From assembly GCA_022824205.1 (NCBI GenBank), contig JAJEAI010000111.1:16128-80127 (forward strand): a DNA stretch of 64,000 nucleotides, given 5' to 3'. The notes under the pieces are model-generated. The model searched no databases and was not told the DNA's origin. It worked only from the letters and a program-made list of their open reading frames with translations. The stretch's first letter is position 1; each line of letters opens with the position of its first letter. Source of the stretch: Candidatus Binatia bacterium. Lineage in GTDB: Bacteria; Desulfobacterota; Binatia; UBA9968; JAJDTQ01. The position numbers and the translations under genes were made by a program. Shown piece by piece: positions 1-14,918 of this stretch.

Positions 1-677
1 GACCGGTGCGGCCCTTGGGTCGACATCCATACCGTGAGTTCCTTCCGGATGGGGTCGGGGTAGGCCAGCACGCCCCGCGCCTCCATGGACATGGCCACGA
101 GCCGGGGGCTCTTCATGTGGAGACGGCAGACGTGGTCCGCCTCGGCGAACGCCTTGTCGACGTCGCCGTTCTCCCTTTTCATGGTGTAGCAGTGGTTGGT
201 GCCGAGTTCCTCGTGGGCGAGGGTCGCGCCGTCCTCGAGGGCGGCCTCGGCGTCGGTGACCACGGGCAGGGAGTCATAGGTCACCCCGATGGCCGCGGCG
301 GCGTCTTCCGCCAGGGCGCGGCTCTCCGCCACCACCGCGGCGATGGGCGCGCCCACCGCGTGGACCGTGCCGCGCGCCAGCACCGGATGTTCCGGCATGT
401 TCATTTCCGGAGTGAGCATGGGCGCGCGCAACGCCAGGTCACCGGTGTCGTCGCCCGTGAGCACGCACACGACGCCGGGCATGGCCGCGGCCTCGGCGGT
501 GTCGATGGACACGATGCGGGCGTGGGGGTGGGTGCTCCGGTGGATCGCCACGTGCAGGATGCCCGGCAGCTTCACGTCGTCCACGTAGCATCCCTGGCCG
601 GTGAGCAGGGGCGGGTCCTCAACCCGGCGGATGGAAGCGCCGATCAGGCGGTTGGGGTTGCTTTGCTCTGTGCTCAT
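1..677 (-). CDS. Molybdopterin-binding large subunit of a CoxL/xanthine dehydrogenase-type hydroxylase (partial, N-terminal 225 aa)
   Basis: This gene is absent from the ORF track because it runs off the left edge of the window; I read it by translating the minus strand. It opens with ATG at 677, preceded by GAGGA at good spacing, and begins MSTEQSNPNRLIGASIRRVE, followed by PLLTGQGCYVDDVKLPG, the usual N-terminus of aerobic CO dehydrogenase-type large subunits. It continues through HARIVSIDTAEA and AVGAPIAAVVAES, typical of the Ald_Xan_dh_C domain. The active-site loop that separates CO dehydrogenases from other hydroxylases lies outside the window, so the substrate is unknown. It is the third gene of a small-medium-large operon, and about 200 bp with a palindromic repeat separates it from the medium subunit. 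Confidence 0.9.
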   Translation of the reverse strand, partial: MSTEQSNPNRLIGASIRRVEDPPLLTGQGCYVDDVKLPGILHVAIHRSTHPHARIVSIDTAEAAAMPGVVCVLTGDDTGDLALRAPMLTPEMNMPEHPVLARGTVHAVGAPIAAVVAESRALAEDAAAAIGVTYDSLPVVTDAEAALEDGATLAHEELGTNHCYTMKRENGDVDKAFAEADHVCRLHMKSPRLVAMSMEARGVLAYPDPIRKELTVWMSTQGPHR

Positions 678-715
678 GGATGTGTCCTCAAGGGTTTGGG
701 TAGTGTCTGTGGGCC

Positions 716-833
716 TGCCCGAATCGTCATTCCCGCGCAAGCGGGAATCCAGGTGGGGTGAGGGGGGAACAGGTCCGTTTGCCCCTCCCGACCCATGGAT
801 TCCCGCTTGCGCGGTATTGACGATTCGGGGCAG
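716..833. repeat. Composite inverted repeat (GTCATTCCCGC family), copy 1
   Basis: A left arm with GTCATTCCCGCGCAAGCGGG faces a right arm reading ATGGATTCCCGCTTGCGCGG. The flanks TGCCCGAATCGTCA and TGACGATTCGGGGCA are also inverted, so the unit forms a long imperfect hairpin. It sits inside the molybdenum hydroxylase operon, between the medium and large subunit genes. Confidence 0.9.
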
Positions 834-877
834 ACGGTCTCCTCCTTTGGGTCGGCTACAAGATACGACTTTGGGGT

Positions 878-1741
878 CTATGCCCGCGCCGCCGCGGCTT
901 CGATGGCCCGGCGCGCGTAGACCGCCGCCATGTGGCGTTTGTACTCTTCGTCGGCGTAGGAGTCCGCGTGCGGATCGATGCCGTCCGCGGCCCGCTCGGC
1001 CGCCGCGGCGATGACCTCCGGCGTGAGCGCTTGTCCGTTCAGGGCCGTTTCGGTGCCCGTGGCCCGGTGCGGCGTTCCGCCCACGCCCCCCAGCACCACG
1101 CGCGCGCCGGTGCAAGCGCCGGAACCGTCCAGTGTCAGCGCCGCCGCCGCGCTCACCACCACGTAACCCGAGGCCGGATGAGGCAGCTTGGCGTAGCTCG
1201 TCCGCGTGGGCGCGGCCGGCAACGGGATGTGTATGGCCGTGAGTATCTCGTGGGGTTCCAGCGCGGTGGTGAAGAAGTCCACGAAGAAGTCGTCCGCCGC
1301 CACCGTGCGCCCGCCTTCGGCCGAAGTCAGCATGAACGAAGCGTTCAGCGCCGTGAGGGTCACCGGCAGATCGGCCCCGGGATCGGCATGGGCGACGCTG
1401 CCGCCCATGGTGCCGCGGTTGCGCACCTGCAGGTCGCCGATGACCGAGGCGGTGTCCGCGAGCCCCGGCAGCAGGTTCCGCACGGTCTCCGACGCGGACA
1501 CCTCGGTGTGGGTGGTCAGGGCGCCGATGATCAGGGTGTCGCCGTCCTGCCGGATGCCGCTCAGACCGGGGATCCGGCCCAGGTCGATGAGCACCTCGGG
1601 CTGGGTCAGGCGGAGCTTCATGGCCGGCAGCAGGCTGTGTCCCCCGGCCAGGAGCTTGGCGTCCTCCCCGTGTTGCCGAAGAAGGCCGAAGACTTCCTCC
1701 AGAGAGGCCGGCGCCTCGTATCCGAAGCTGGCTGGATGCAT
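878..1741 (-). CDS. FAD-binding medium subunit (CoxM/XdhB family) of molybdenum hydroxylase
   Basis: This 287-residue protein is the usual length for a CoxM-type flavoprotein subunit, which passes electrons between FAD and the iron-sulfur subunit. The FAD-binding motifs are visible: [12 protein letters not shown] at about residues 30-41 and [14 protein letters not shown] at about 111-124. The C-terminal half matches the CO dehydrogenase flavoprotein C-terminal domain ([13 protein letters not shown]). It starts 4 bp after the stop of the small subunit gene, so the two are translationally close, and the large subunit follows downstream. The electron acceptor and substrate cannot be told from the sequence. 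Confidence 0.93.
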   Translation of the reverse strand: MHPASFGYEAPASLEEVFGLLRQHGEDAKLLAGGHSLLPAMKLRLTQPEVLIDLGRIPGLSGIRQDGDTLIIGALTTHTEVSASETVRNLLPGLADTASVIGDLQVRNRGTMGGSVAHADPGADLPVTLTALNASFMLTSAEGGRTVAADDFFVDFFTTALEPHEILTAIHIPLPAAPTRTSYAKLPHPASGYVVVSAAAALTLDGSGACTGARVVLGGVGGTPHRATGTETALNGQALTPEVIAAAAERAADGIDPHADSYADEEYKRHMAAVYARRAIEAAAARA

Positions 1742-1745
1742 GCTG

Positions 1746-2222
1746 TTACCTCGGTTGCTGGGCCGCGGTGCGGATGGCCTTGACGATGTTCACGTAGCCT
1801 GTACAGCGGCACAGGTTGCCTTCCAGGGCGTGCTTGATGGCCTCGTCGTCCGCGTCCGGCCGGGTTTCCAGCAGGTACGCGGCGGTCATCACCATGCCCG
1901 GCGTGCAAAAGCCGCACTGGAGGCCGTGCTCTTCCTGGAAGGCCGCTTGGACGGGGTGCAGGGTGGCGCCGTCGGCCAAGCCCTCGATGGTGGTGATCTC
2001 GGCGCCGTCGGCCTGCACCGCCAGCACCGTGCAGGACTTCACCGCGGCCCCGTTGAGGTGCACCGTGCACGCGCCGCACTGGCTCGTGTCGCAGCCCACG
2101 TGGGTGCCGGTGAGGCCCAGATTCTCGCGCAGGAAGTGCACCAGCAGCAGCCGCGGCTCCACCTCGGTCGCGTGCGACGTGCCGTTCACGGTAACGTTGA
2201 CAGGTCTTGCGGGGTGTTCCAT
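1746..2222 (-). CDS. [2Fe-2S] small subunit (CoxS/XdhC-type ferredoxin) of molybdenum hydroxylase
   Basis: This 158-residue protein has both iron-sulfur cluster sites of the family. The plant-type ferredoxin cluster is CDTSQCGAC (Cys44, 49, 52) plus Cys64. The second cluster is QCGFCTPGM (Cys103, 106) plus LCRCTGY (Cys138, 140). It carries electrons from the molybdenum centre to the FAD subunit. The ATG at 2222 has GAGGA just upstream. It is the first gene of the small-medium-large operon on the minus strand, so the promoter should lie between 2223 and the end of the helicase gene at 2363; I see no clear sigma-70 boxes there. Confidence 0.95.
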   Translation of the reverse strand: MEHPARPVNVTVNGTSHATEVEPRLLLVHFLRENLGLTGTHVGCDTSQCGACTVHLNGAAVKSCTVLAVQADGAEITTIEGLADGATLHPVQAAFQEEHGLQCGFCTPGMVMTAAYLLETRPDADDEAIKHALEGNLCRCTGYVNIVKAIRTAAQQPR

Positions 2223-2362
2223 GTCTTCCTCGTCAGAGTTGCTGGTCTCCGGCAGGTTCTCTCCGCGCCAGGCAGGTCATGGCCCGGCTGACCTACCGCG
2301 CTCCGCCAACCGACTTCAAACACTCCCATGGCGTTTCGTCAAGCGGCCCGGACGTCGTGCGG

Positions 2363-3673
2363 TTACGGTTGTTCCGTGGCCGGCGCCGCCTGCCGGGCGG
2401 CGGCCTCCGCGTGAGGTTCGTGTCGCGCGCCGGGTTGGCCCGAGCGCTTGCGCGGCCGGCGGCGTTTGCCCGCCGGACGTGCGCGCTTGGCCTCGCCGGT
2501 GTCCGGGTTCGGCTTGCGTGCCCGGGGCTTCTTGCCCGGCTGTCCTTCCGACGGCCGCGGAATGGATTGGCCCAGGATCTTTTCGATGGCCACCACGGAC
2601 TTGCTGTCGGCGGCGGTGGCGAAGCTCGTGGCCCGGCCGACGGCGGTCATGCGGGCGGTGCGGCCGATGCGGTGGACGTAGTCTTCCGGCGTGTAGGGGA
2701 GGTCGTAGTTGATGACGTGGGCAATGTTGTCGACGTCGAGGCCGCGGGCGGCGATGTCGGTGGCCACGAGGATGCGGTGACGCCCCCGGCGGAACCCTTC
2801 CAGGGCGGCGCGGCGCCGCTCCAGCGACAGGTTGCCGTGGATCTCGGCGGCGCGATGGCCGCTGCGTCTCAAGGTCTCGGCGATGACGTCGGCGCGGCTC
2901 TTGGTGCGGGTGAACACCAGCACGGATTCGTCGTTGCCCTTGAGGAGCGACAGCAGGAGCGAGGTCTTGGCCCCCGGCGTGGTGTCGTGGAGCGTGTGCG
3001 TGACGCCGTCCGCGGGTGTGGCCGGCTTGGCGACCACGGCCTTGAAGGGGTCTCGCAACGACATGCGCACCAGCTCCCGCAGGTCGGTGGGCAAGGTGGC
3101 GGAGTAGAGGAAGCTCTGGCGCTCGGGCGGGAGCGCGTCGATGACCTGGTTCAGTTGATCGGCGAAGCCCATGTCGAGCATGCGGTCGGCCTCGTCCAGG
3201 ACCACCACTTCCACCTCTCGCAGGTCCAGGTGTCCGTCCCACATGAGGTCCAGCAGCCGGCCGGGCGTGGCTACGATGATCTCGGGGTACCGTCCCAGGC
3301 CGCGGATTTGCGCCTGCATGTCGGCACCGCCCACCACCGTGGTGGCGTAGACCCGCAGCGAACGACCGAGTTGGTCGATGGTTTCCTGGATCTGGAACGC
3401 CAGCTCGCGCGTCGGCGCCAGGATCAGGCCGCGCGGCGGTCCTTCCGGCGAACCCGCGAGCCGCTCCACCATGGGGATCACGAACGCCGCGGTCTTGCCG
3501 GTGCCGGTCTGCGCGCAGCCGAGGACGTCGCGGCCTTCAAGGGCCGGGGGCAGAGCCTTTGCCTGTATGGGAGTGGGGGAAACGAAGCCGATCCTGGCGA
3601 GATCCTTGAGCAGTGGATCGGAAAGACCCAATGTGTCGAACGATGCGGAGTCCGAGTTTGACGAGTTTGACAT
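2363..3673 (-). CDS. rhlE: DEAD-box ATP-dependent RNA helicase (RhlE-like)
   Basis: The track ORF starts at 3772, but the ATG at 3673 fits better: the protein then begins MSNSSNSDSASFDTLGLSDP, and the Q motif follows at normal spacing. It is 436 residues long. The helicase core has Walker A AQTGTGKT (54-61), PTRELA (88-93), DEAD (160-163), SAT (191-193) and HRIGRTAR in the second RecA domain. A basic Arg/Lys/Pro-rich tail of about 60 residues follows, as in RhlE-type helicases. The likely role is RNA unwinding in ribosome assembly or cold adaptation. The neighbouring minus-strand gene codes for an RRM protein, a frequent cold-shock partner. Confidence 0.93.
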   Translation of the reverse strand: MSNSSNSDSASFDTLGLSDPLLKDLARIGFVSPTPIQAKALPPALEGRDVLGCAQTGTGKTAAFVIPMVERLAGSPEGPPRGLILAPTRELAFQIQETIDQLGRSLRVYATTVVGGADMQAQIRGLGRYPEIIVATPGRLLDLMWDGHLDLREVEVVVLDEADRMLDMGFADQLNQVIDALPPERQSFLYSATLPTDLRELVRMSLRDPFKAVVAKPATPADGVTHTLHDTTPGAKTSLLLSLLKGNDESVLVFTRTKSRADVIAETLRRSGHRAAEIHGNLSLERRRAALEGFRRGRHRILVATDIAARGLDVDNIAHVINYDLPYTPEDYVHRIGRTARMTAVGRATSFATAADSKSVVAIEKILGQSIPRPSEGQPGKKPRARKPNPDTGEAKRARPAGKRRRPRKRSGQPGARHEPHAEAAARQAAPATEQP

Positions 3674-3827
3674 AAATGATTTCTTTGCGTTGAAGCGGTC
3701 TCGGAAGTATGGCTGATGGTTGACGGGCACACGCTTCAGCCGGGGTTTCGGTATTGAAAACTTGGCGGTCACCGTCCCGTCACGGGACCGCCAAGCTGGA
3801 TGGTTCGGTACGTGGAATGTACTTACG

Positions 3828-4154
3828 TTACCAGCGGCTCGGTCTGCCTCCGCCCGACCGCCTGTTGCCTCCGCCGCCGCCCGCGTTGCCGAAACCGGAC
3901 CTTCGCTCCTGCGGACGTGCCTCGTTCACTGTCAGCGTCCGGCCCTGAAGCTCCGTTCCATTGAGAGCGTCGATGGCCTTCTGGCAATCTTCGCTCGATC
4001 CCATTTCCACGAAACCGAAGCCACGCGACTGGCCGGTGAACTTGTCCGCGATGACCGTGGCGGACTCCACCGTCCCGTGCTCGGTGAAGATCTCCTCGAG
4101 CTGGCCATCCGTCACGGAATAGGGCAAACCGCCCACGTACAATTTCTGACTCAT
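3828..4154 (-). CDS. Glycine-rich RNA-binding protein with one RRM domain
   Basis: The ORF track starts at 4178, but the ATG at 4154 has GGAG seven bases upstream, so I use it; this gives 108 residues. A single RNA recognition motif fills about residues 4-78, with RNP2 LYVGGL at 5-10 and RNP1 RGFGFVEM at 44-51. The C-terminal tail is Gly/Arg-rich (NAGGGGGNRRSGGG). Such proteins are cold-inducible RNA chaperones in many bacteria. About 155 bp separate its stop from the start of the downstream helicase gene on the same strand. The 5' region up to 4452 holds no gene and could be a long regulatory leader, but I see no definite element. Confidence 0.93.
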   Translation of the reverse strand: MSQKLYVGGLPYSVTDGQLEEIFTEHGTVESATVIADKFTGQSRGFGFVEMGSSEDCQKAIDALNGTELQGRTLTVNEARPQERRSGFGNAGGGGGNRRSGGGRPSRW

Positions 4155-4452
4155 GTATTTCTCCAATGTTTGAGACAAAAGAAAACCAGTCTGTTCGACC
4201 CTGGGATCGCCGCCTTGGGCAAGAACATGCGTCCTTCACGGCACGTGGTGAATTTTGCTTTGGACTAGAGCTTCGACGGGAAGATTAGGCTGGAACACAG
4301 CTTGAATAAGGAGGGACTTTAACCGTATCCGGCCTCCGTGTCAACGAGCGCGGAGACCTCGGTCGCAACTACTCGCCACGTCGCTACCGGCTCGACACCG
4401 GTAGGGAACCGGGAATGGGGGATCGGCAGACGACCGAATGACCGGCGCGGGA

Positions 4453-4650
4453 TCAGATGTCCTCTATAGGAGGTTGCGGGCCGGGGACGATATCCGCGAT
4501 GTCGGGATCGATGTCATCGCCGCGTTCCGGCCGGTCTTGCCGGGCTTCCTTGCGTTCGGCGCGTCGCCTGGCCTTCTCCTCCTTCTTCTCCTGCTTCGCG
4601 CGTTCCCGTTGCCGCTTGGCAAAAGTGGTTCGTGGTTGGGCCATTCCCAT
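4453..4650 (-). CDS. Small highly charged hypothetical protein (65 aa)
   Basis: This short ORF encodes MGMAQPRTTFAKRQRERAKQ, then a Lys/Glu/Arg-rich helix (KKEEKARRRAERKEARQ) and an acidic proline-containing tail (DDIDPDIADIVPGPQPP). The pattern of TF.KRQRE followed by charged helical residues resembles small conserved proteins of unknown function seen in several phyla. Two in-frame ATGs two codons apart (4650 and 4644) are possible starts. It lies 75 bp downstream of the YbaK-type gene on the same strand. I do not recognise a function; nucleic-acid or ribosome association would be a guess from the charge. Confidence 0.65.
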   Translation of the reverse strand: MGMAQPRTTFAKRQRERAKQEKKEEKARRRAERKEARQDRPERGDDIDPDIADIVPGPQPPIEDI

Positions 4651-4725
4651 AGTTTAGCGGTTCTCGCCGCGAACGCCAAATGGGTGACGGTTCCGGGCCC
4701 ACGCGAACCGGGCGCTCCGGTGCCG

Positions 4726-5229
4726 CTACATCGCCAATCCGTCAATGAACCGCGCGCCGGGTATGTTGTGGAGGTCTTTCGGGGCGATTTTGAGCTTGGA
4801 CGAACGGCTTCCCGAGCCGAGGATGACGTACTCTTGCGACAACAGGTTAGGGTCCGCGTACACCGGCAGACCCACGGGCAGCGCGAACGCGGTGACGCCG
4901 CCGATCATCATCCCGGTCAACTCACGGGTCTCCTCGGCGGATGCGAACGAGGCCCTCGACACCCCCATGAGCCTCTTGACCGTCTTGTTGACGTCCAGCC
5001 GCGCGGAAGCCTGGACGATGCACGCGCAATACTTCTTCTCGCCGCGCTTGGACGCCACGATGATGGTGTTGCCGCTGGTCTCCAGCGGAAAGCGGTACTT
5101 GGCACAGAAATCCGCGGTATCGGCGAACGCCGGGTCGATGTGAACGAGTTCGTAGGCGACGCCCAGTTCCTCGAGGGCGGCCATGACACGCGTCTCGATG
5201 TCCGTGGCGGCGTCTTCGGTGCTTGTCAT
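4726..5229 (-). CDS. YbaK/EbsC-type aminoacyl-tRNA deacylase
   Basis: The track uses a GTG at 5244, but the ATG at 5229 has GGAGG eight bases upstream and gives MTSTEDAATDIE; the protein is then 167 residues. It matches the YbaK/prolyl-tRNA editing domain: KYRFPLETSGNTIIVASKRG in the middle, then VNKTVKRLMGVSRASFASAEE and GMMIGGVTAFALP, the conserved Gly/Pro-rich core. These enzymes hydrolyse mischarged tRNAs in the cytoplasm; the amino acid and tRNA cannot be inferred. The gene starts 16 bp after the stop of the orphan molybdopterin subunit, so the two are probably co-transcribed, although no functional link is obvious. Confidence 0.88.
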   Translation of the reverse strand: MTSTEDAATDIETRVMAALEELGVAYELVHIDPAFADTADFCAKYRFPLETSGNTIIVASKRGEKKYCACIVQASARLDVNKTVKRLMGVSRASFASAEETRELTGMMIGGVTAFALPVGLPVYADPNLLSQEYVILGSGSRSSKLKIAPKDLHNIPGARFIDGLAM

Positions 5230-5245
5230 GCGGTGCGCCTCCACG

Positions 5246-7525
5246 TCAGCTCCCGCGCTCCATCAGCCGGTACACCCGCTCCGGGCTCATGGGCAGGTCC
5301 CGCACCACCACGCCCACGGCGTTGCGCAGGGCCGCGGCGATGGCGGGCGCCACCGGGGCGAGGCCGCCCTCGGCCATGCCCTTGCTGCCGAAGGGGCCGG
5401 GTCCGTCGCCGTTCTCGATGAGGACGGAGTCGAACACCGCGGGCAGGTCCTTGAAGCGCGGCAGCGCGTAGTCGATGGCGCTGGGGTTGAGCAGCAGCGC
5501 GCCGTCGAACACCTGCTCCTCGGTGAGGGAGTTGCCCATGCCGAACATGACCGAGCCCTGTTCCTGGCCCTCGCACCGGAGCGGGTGCATGGCCTGGCCG
5601 ATGTCGGCCGACGAGACGTAGCTCACGCAGCGTGCACGGCCGGTCTCTTCATCCACCGCCATCACGGCGATGCCGGCGTTGATCTCCCAGGTGCGGATGT
5701 CGATGCGGTCACGGGTGAGGGCCTTGTCCATGCCCCGGCCCACCAGGGTGCCGGTGGTGCGCCCCGCCAACTCATCCAGGCTCATGACCGGCTCGCCGTC
5801 GCTCGAGAAGACGCCGTCGTCCAGCGACAGGTTCCGGGCGTCCCGGTCGGTGAGCGCCCCGGCCTGTTGCAGCAGCAGCTCCCGCAACTCCTCGGAGGCC
5901 CGCTGCACCGCGTTGCCCATGAGCACGGTGATGCGGCTGCCGTAAACCCCGGAGGCGCCGGGCGCGGTGCTGGTGTCGTAGGGGGCGATGTCGATGCGGT
6001 CGAGGCCGACGCCGAGGGTTTCCGCGGCGGTCTGGGCCAGCACCGTCTTGGCGCCGCCGCCGATCTCCGGCGCGTTGGCGTGCACGGTGAAGGTGGCGTC
6101 GTCGTTGAATTCGATGCGGGCGTTGTACTGGGTGGTGGACAAATCCTTGATGGCGCAGGCGATGCCGGTGCCGGTCTTCTCGCCGGGCCGGGCGAGGGAT
6201 TCCGCAGCGTGTTCCCGTTGGGACGCCTCGAAACGCTCCAGGCAGACCTGGAACGTGGCCAGCGGGTCGCCGTCGAGCGGCGGCCCGCCGAGCACGTACC
6301 GTTCACCGGAGCGCAGCAGGTTCTTGAGGCGGAACTCGATGGGGTCGTAGCCCAGCTCGGTGCAGATGCGGTCGGTGTGCGCCTCGCACGCCCAGCCGAG
6401 CTGTACGCTGCCGATGCCGCGGAAAGCCCCGGCGGGTACCTTGTTGGTATAGACCGAGTGGCAGTCCGCGCGCGCGTGCTCCACGCGGTAGGGGCCCACG
6501 GCGCGGAACGCGGCCTTGCGAGTGACCTGGATGCCGAAGTCCGCGTAGGCGCCGGTGTCGAGATAGATCCTGGCCTCGCGGCACAGCAGCGTGCCGTCCT
6601 CGCGCAACCCGGTGCGGATCTCGATCTCGGCCGGATGGCGGCGCGCCGTGAACGCGGTCTCTTCCATGGACAGGCGGAGCTGCACCGGCACCCCGGCCGC
6701 GGCCGCCGCCAGCACCGCCAGGTGCTCCATGCTCACGTGCCCCTTGGAGCCGAAGCCACCGCCCACGTAAGGGACCTTCACCGTCACCTGCCCGGGCTCC
6801 AGCCCGAACATGCGTGCCAGTTCGTCGCGCACCGGAAAGGGCGCCTGTGAGGAGCTGTGCACGGTGACGGACCGGTCGTCCACCATGGCCGCGGCGCAGT
6901 GGGGCTCCATGGGGTAGTGGAACAGCGACGGAAACGTAAAGCGGTCCTCGATGACGCGGGCGGCCTCGCGGAAGGCGCGCTCCGGATCGCCCTCGATGAA
7001 GTGGGTGCCGCCGCAGTGGTTGTGGGCGTAGTCGTACTCGAAGTCGTCGGCGCCCTCGGTGTCGTAGACGGCGTCCGCGTCGTGCACCAGCGTGCCGCCC
7101 TCGATCGCCGACCGCACTTCCGCCACCTGGGGCAGCGGCGTGTAGCGCACCTCCACCCGGGCCGCCGCCTCCACCGCGGCGGTCTCGCTGTCCGCCACCA
7201 CGATGGCCACGGGCTCGCCCTGGAAGCGGGCCTTTTCGTGGGCCAGCACCGGGCGGTCCTTCACCGACTGCCCGTAGGGCTTGAGTGCGCGAAGGCACCC
7301 GAGCCGCCCGAGGTCCAGGCTGTCGTAGGTGATGATGGTGTGGACGCCCGGAACCGCGCGCGCGGCTTCGAGGTCGAACCCGTCGATGCGCGCGTGGGGA
7401 TGGGGGCTCGAGACGAGCCTGGCGAACTTCATCCCCGGCACCGTAAGGTCCGCCGTGTAGACGGCGGTCCCGGTGACCTTTTCGTCCGCGTCCAGGCTGC
7501 GGACCGATCGGCCGACGTATTTCAT
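5246..7525 (-). CDS. Orphan molybdopterin-binding subunit, xanthine dehydrogenase/aldehyde oxidase family
   Basis: The track ORF starts at 7660 inside a repeat. The ATG at 7525 (MKYVGRSVRSLDADEKVTGT) has GGAG eight bases upstream and is the right start, giving 759 residues. The N-terminal a/b hammerhead is clear (VTGTAVYTADLTVPGMKFARL), and the two molybdopterin-binding domains follow with VPYVGGGFGSKG and PAGAFRGIGSVQ. The AFRGIG active-site loop is of the hydroxylase type rather than the Cys-containing loop of form I CO dehydrogenase. A conserved Glu would be expected near the C-terminus; EGGLAPVAPAI fits. No iron-sulfur or FAD subunit adjoins it, so it may borrow those encoded at 878-2222. 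Confidence 0.92.
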   Translation of the reverse strand: MKYVGRSVRSLDADEKVTGTAVYTADLTVPGMKFARLVSSPHPHARIDGFDLEAARAVPGVHTIITYDSLDLGRLGCLRALKPYGQSVKDRPVLAHEKARFQGEPVAIVVADSETAAVEAAARVEVRYTPLPQVAEVRSAIEGGTLVHDADAVYDTEGADDFEYDYAHNHCGGTHFIEGDPERAFREAARVIEDRFTFPSLFHYPMEPHCAAAMVDDRSVTVHSSSQAPFPVRDELARMFGLEPGQVTVKVPYVGGGFGSKGHVSMEHLAVLAAAAAGVPVQLRLSMEETAFTARRHPAEIEIRTGLREDGTLLCREARIYLDTGAYADFGIQVTRKAAFRAVGPYRVEHARADCHSVYTNKVPAGAFRGIGSVQLGWACEAHTDRICTELGYDPIEFRLKNLLRSGERYVLGGPPLDGDPLATFQVCLERFEASQREHAAESLARPGEKTGTGIACAIKDLSTTQYNARIEFNDDATFTVHANAPEIGGGAKTVLAQTAAETLGVGLDRIDIAPYDTSTAPGASGVYGSRITVLMGNAVQRASEELRELLLQQAGALTDRDARNLSLDDGVFSSDGEPVMSLDELAGRTTGTLVGRGMDKALTRDRIDIRTWEINAGIAVMAVDEETGRARCVSYVSSADIGQAMHPLRCEGQEQGSVMFGMGNSLTEEQVFDGALLLNPSAIDYALPRFKDLPAVFDSVLIENGDGPGPFGSKGMAEGGLAPVAPAIAAALRNAVGVVVRDLPMSPERVYRLMERGS

Positions 7526-7602
7526 CGAGAAAGCTCCATTGCTTGGGTTGGGTACCTCTATAACGAACCTGCAACGATACCGGAAACGAATGCATCCCGC
7601 AC

Positions 7603-7780
7603 TGTCATTCCCGCGCAAGCTCATTCCCGCGGAAGCGGGAATCCAGGCCCGGCCGACCACCTTGTCCTCGCCCTCGATGAGTCATTCCCGCGGAAGCGGG
7701 AATCCAGGGGTGGCGGTGTGGCGACCCCATTGCCCCAGGCCGCACCCCGCCTGGATTCCCGCTTGCGCGGGAATGACGTA
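7603..7780. repeat. Composite inverted repeat cluster, copy 2
   Basis: Two full and one truncated direct copy of TCATTCCCGCGGAAGCGGGA lie at about 7604-7709, and one inverted copy (CTGGATTCCCGCTTGCGCGG) lies at 7751-7778. The rest of the 532 bp between the divergent genes at 7525 and 8058 shows no ORF I would call. It should contain both promoters, but I see no convincing -35/-10 pair. Confidence 0.9.
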
Positions 7781-8057
7781 TTGGAGGGCCGGGAATGACC
7801 GAGGGCCGGTCAGGCATGGCGGAAACCGCCGTACATTGATAGACTGACGGGACGACGTCGACGAATCCAGCCGACCGCCCGCCCTCGGCACCAGCGTTCA
7901 GGGAATTTCCGCGCTGACGGGTCGCCCCCGGCGGACCTGTCAGCGCGTCCTCAACCGAACGTGGTAGCTGCTGAATTCCGGTCCGTTTTGTGGTATTCGC
8001 GATAGTTTCGAGTGCCGGCAGGACGGGTACGAACCGTCGTGCAGAGGTCTGTTCGAC

Positions 8058-12620
<4,563 letters not shown>

Positions 12621-12728
12621 GCCGACGCTACAACTCGGATACGCCTACGTTCCAGATCGTCATCCCCCAGCGAAGCTGGCTGTGTGGATACCCCGGTCGG
12701 ATACGAGTTGGCACCGATGCTTCGTCCC

Positions 12729-12985
12729 GTCATTTCCGCGGAACGGGGTGTGTCGAAACTCCCAAGGCACCCACGTCACAGAATGTCATTCCCGCGGAAG
12801 CGGGAATCCAGGGGCAGGGGAGCGGCACTACAGCGGCGTTTCCCCGCCTCGCCACCCCTGGATTCCCGCTTCCGCGGGAATGACGATTAGGCCGAAGTTC
12901 CGGCTGGAACTTCAGATTAGGGGGGTTGGTGCCGTTTCGTGTCCGAGCAGGGTATGGACCCAGTCTGGGAAGCAGGAATCCAGGG
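12729..12985. repeat. Composite inverted repeat, copy 3, between gltB and gltD
   Basis: The 389 bp gap holds the two-part element. An outer arm (TCATTTCCGCGGAACGGGGTG) comes first, then a GTCATTCCCGCGGAAGCGGG hairpin arm at about 12785 and its inverse at 12855-12884. A degraded outer arm, CTGGGAAGCAGGAATCCAGG, follows at about 12964-12983. I see no gene here. Confidence 0.88.
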
Positions 12986-13009
12986 GCGGCGAGGGGTAAG
13001 TCAGCAACA

Positions 13010-14506
<1,497 letters not shown>

Positions 14507-14918
14507 CCGGCGTTTGGCTTCGCCGGGTTGCGCGGTTCCGGGGACCCGGAACTCAACGCGCACGGCGCACAACATCCTCCAACAAGAACTGAGAATTCAC
14601 GCTGTTGCTGCCGTCTTGCCACCCCGTGGTAGTGGCTTCGGCCTTGTTTCGTTGACTCTCGGTCGTACCACATCCTCCCTCTTCTCGACGTACTATCCTA
14701 TACGACTCCGTTCGGGGCAGTGTCCCCCCTTTCCCCTTAAACTTGGGGGGTCCTCGAGGGGGTGGTCTAGTATACTGTTATTACTATTACGGTTACCGGA
14801 GCCGTTGAGAAAATCGCGGTGCGATGAACCGAGGAATCGGCACCTGTCGGAATCCGTCAGGTAAGGCGCTCGCCAAGGTGCGCCGATCCAGAGACTCTTG
14901 CCCTAGAGGGGAGCCGCA
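14507..14918. other. Intergenic region after gltD with hairpins and lower GC
   Basis: Directly after the gltD stop, CCGGCG and CGCCGG flank an 8-base loop (14507-14526), and GTTCCGGG/CCCGGAAC forms a second near-perfect palindrome at 14535-14552. Neither is followed by a T-run, but together they could act as a terminator or transcript stabiliser. The rest is less GC-rich, with TAGTATACTGTTATTACT around 14768-14785, which may hold the promoter of the LuxR-type gene. I find no coding region. Confidence 0.45.

Noticed and set aside
1-2222. Naming the left operon as carbon monoxide dehydrogenase (coxSML)
   Set aside because: The large-subunit active-site loop is outside the window, so CO oxidation cannot be distinguished from other hydroxylases.
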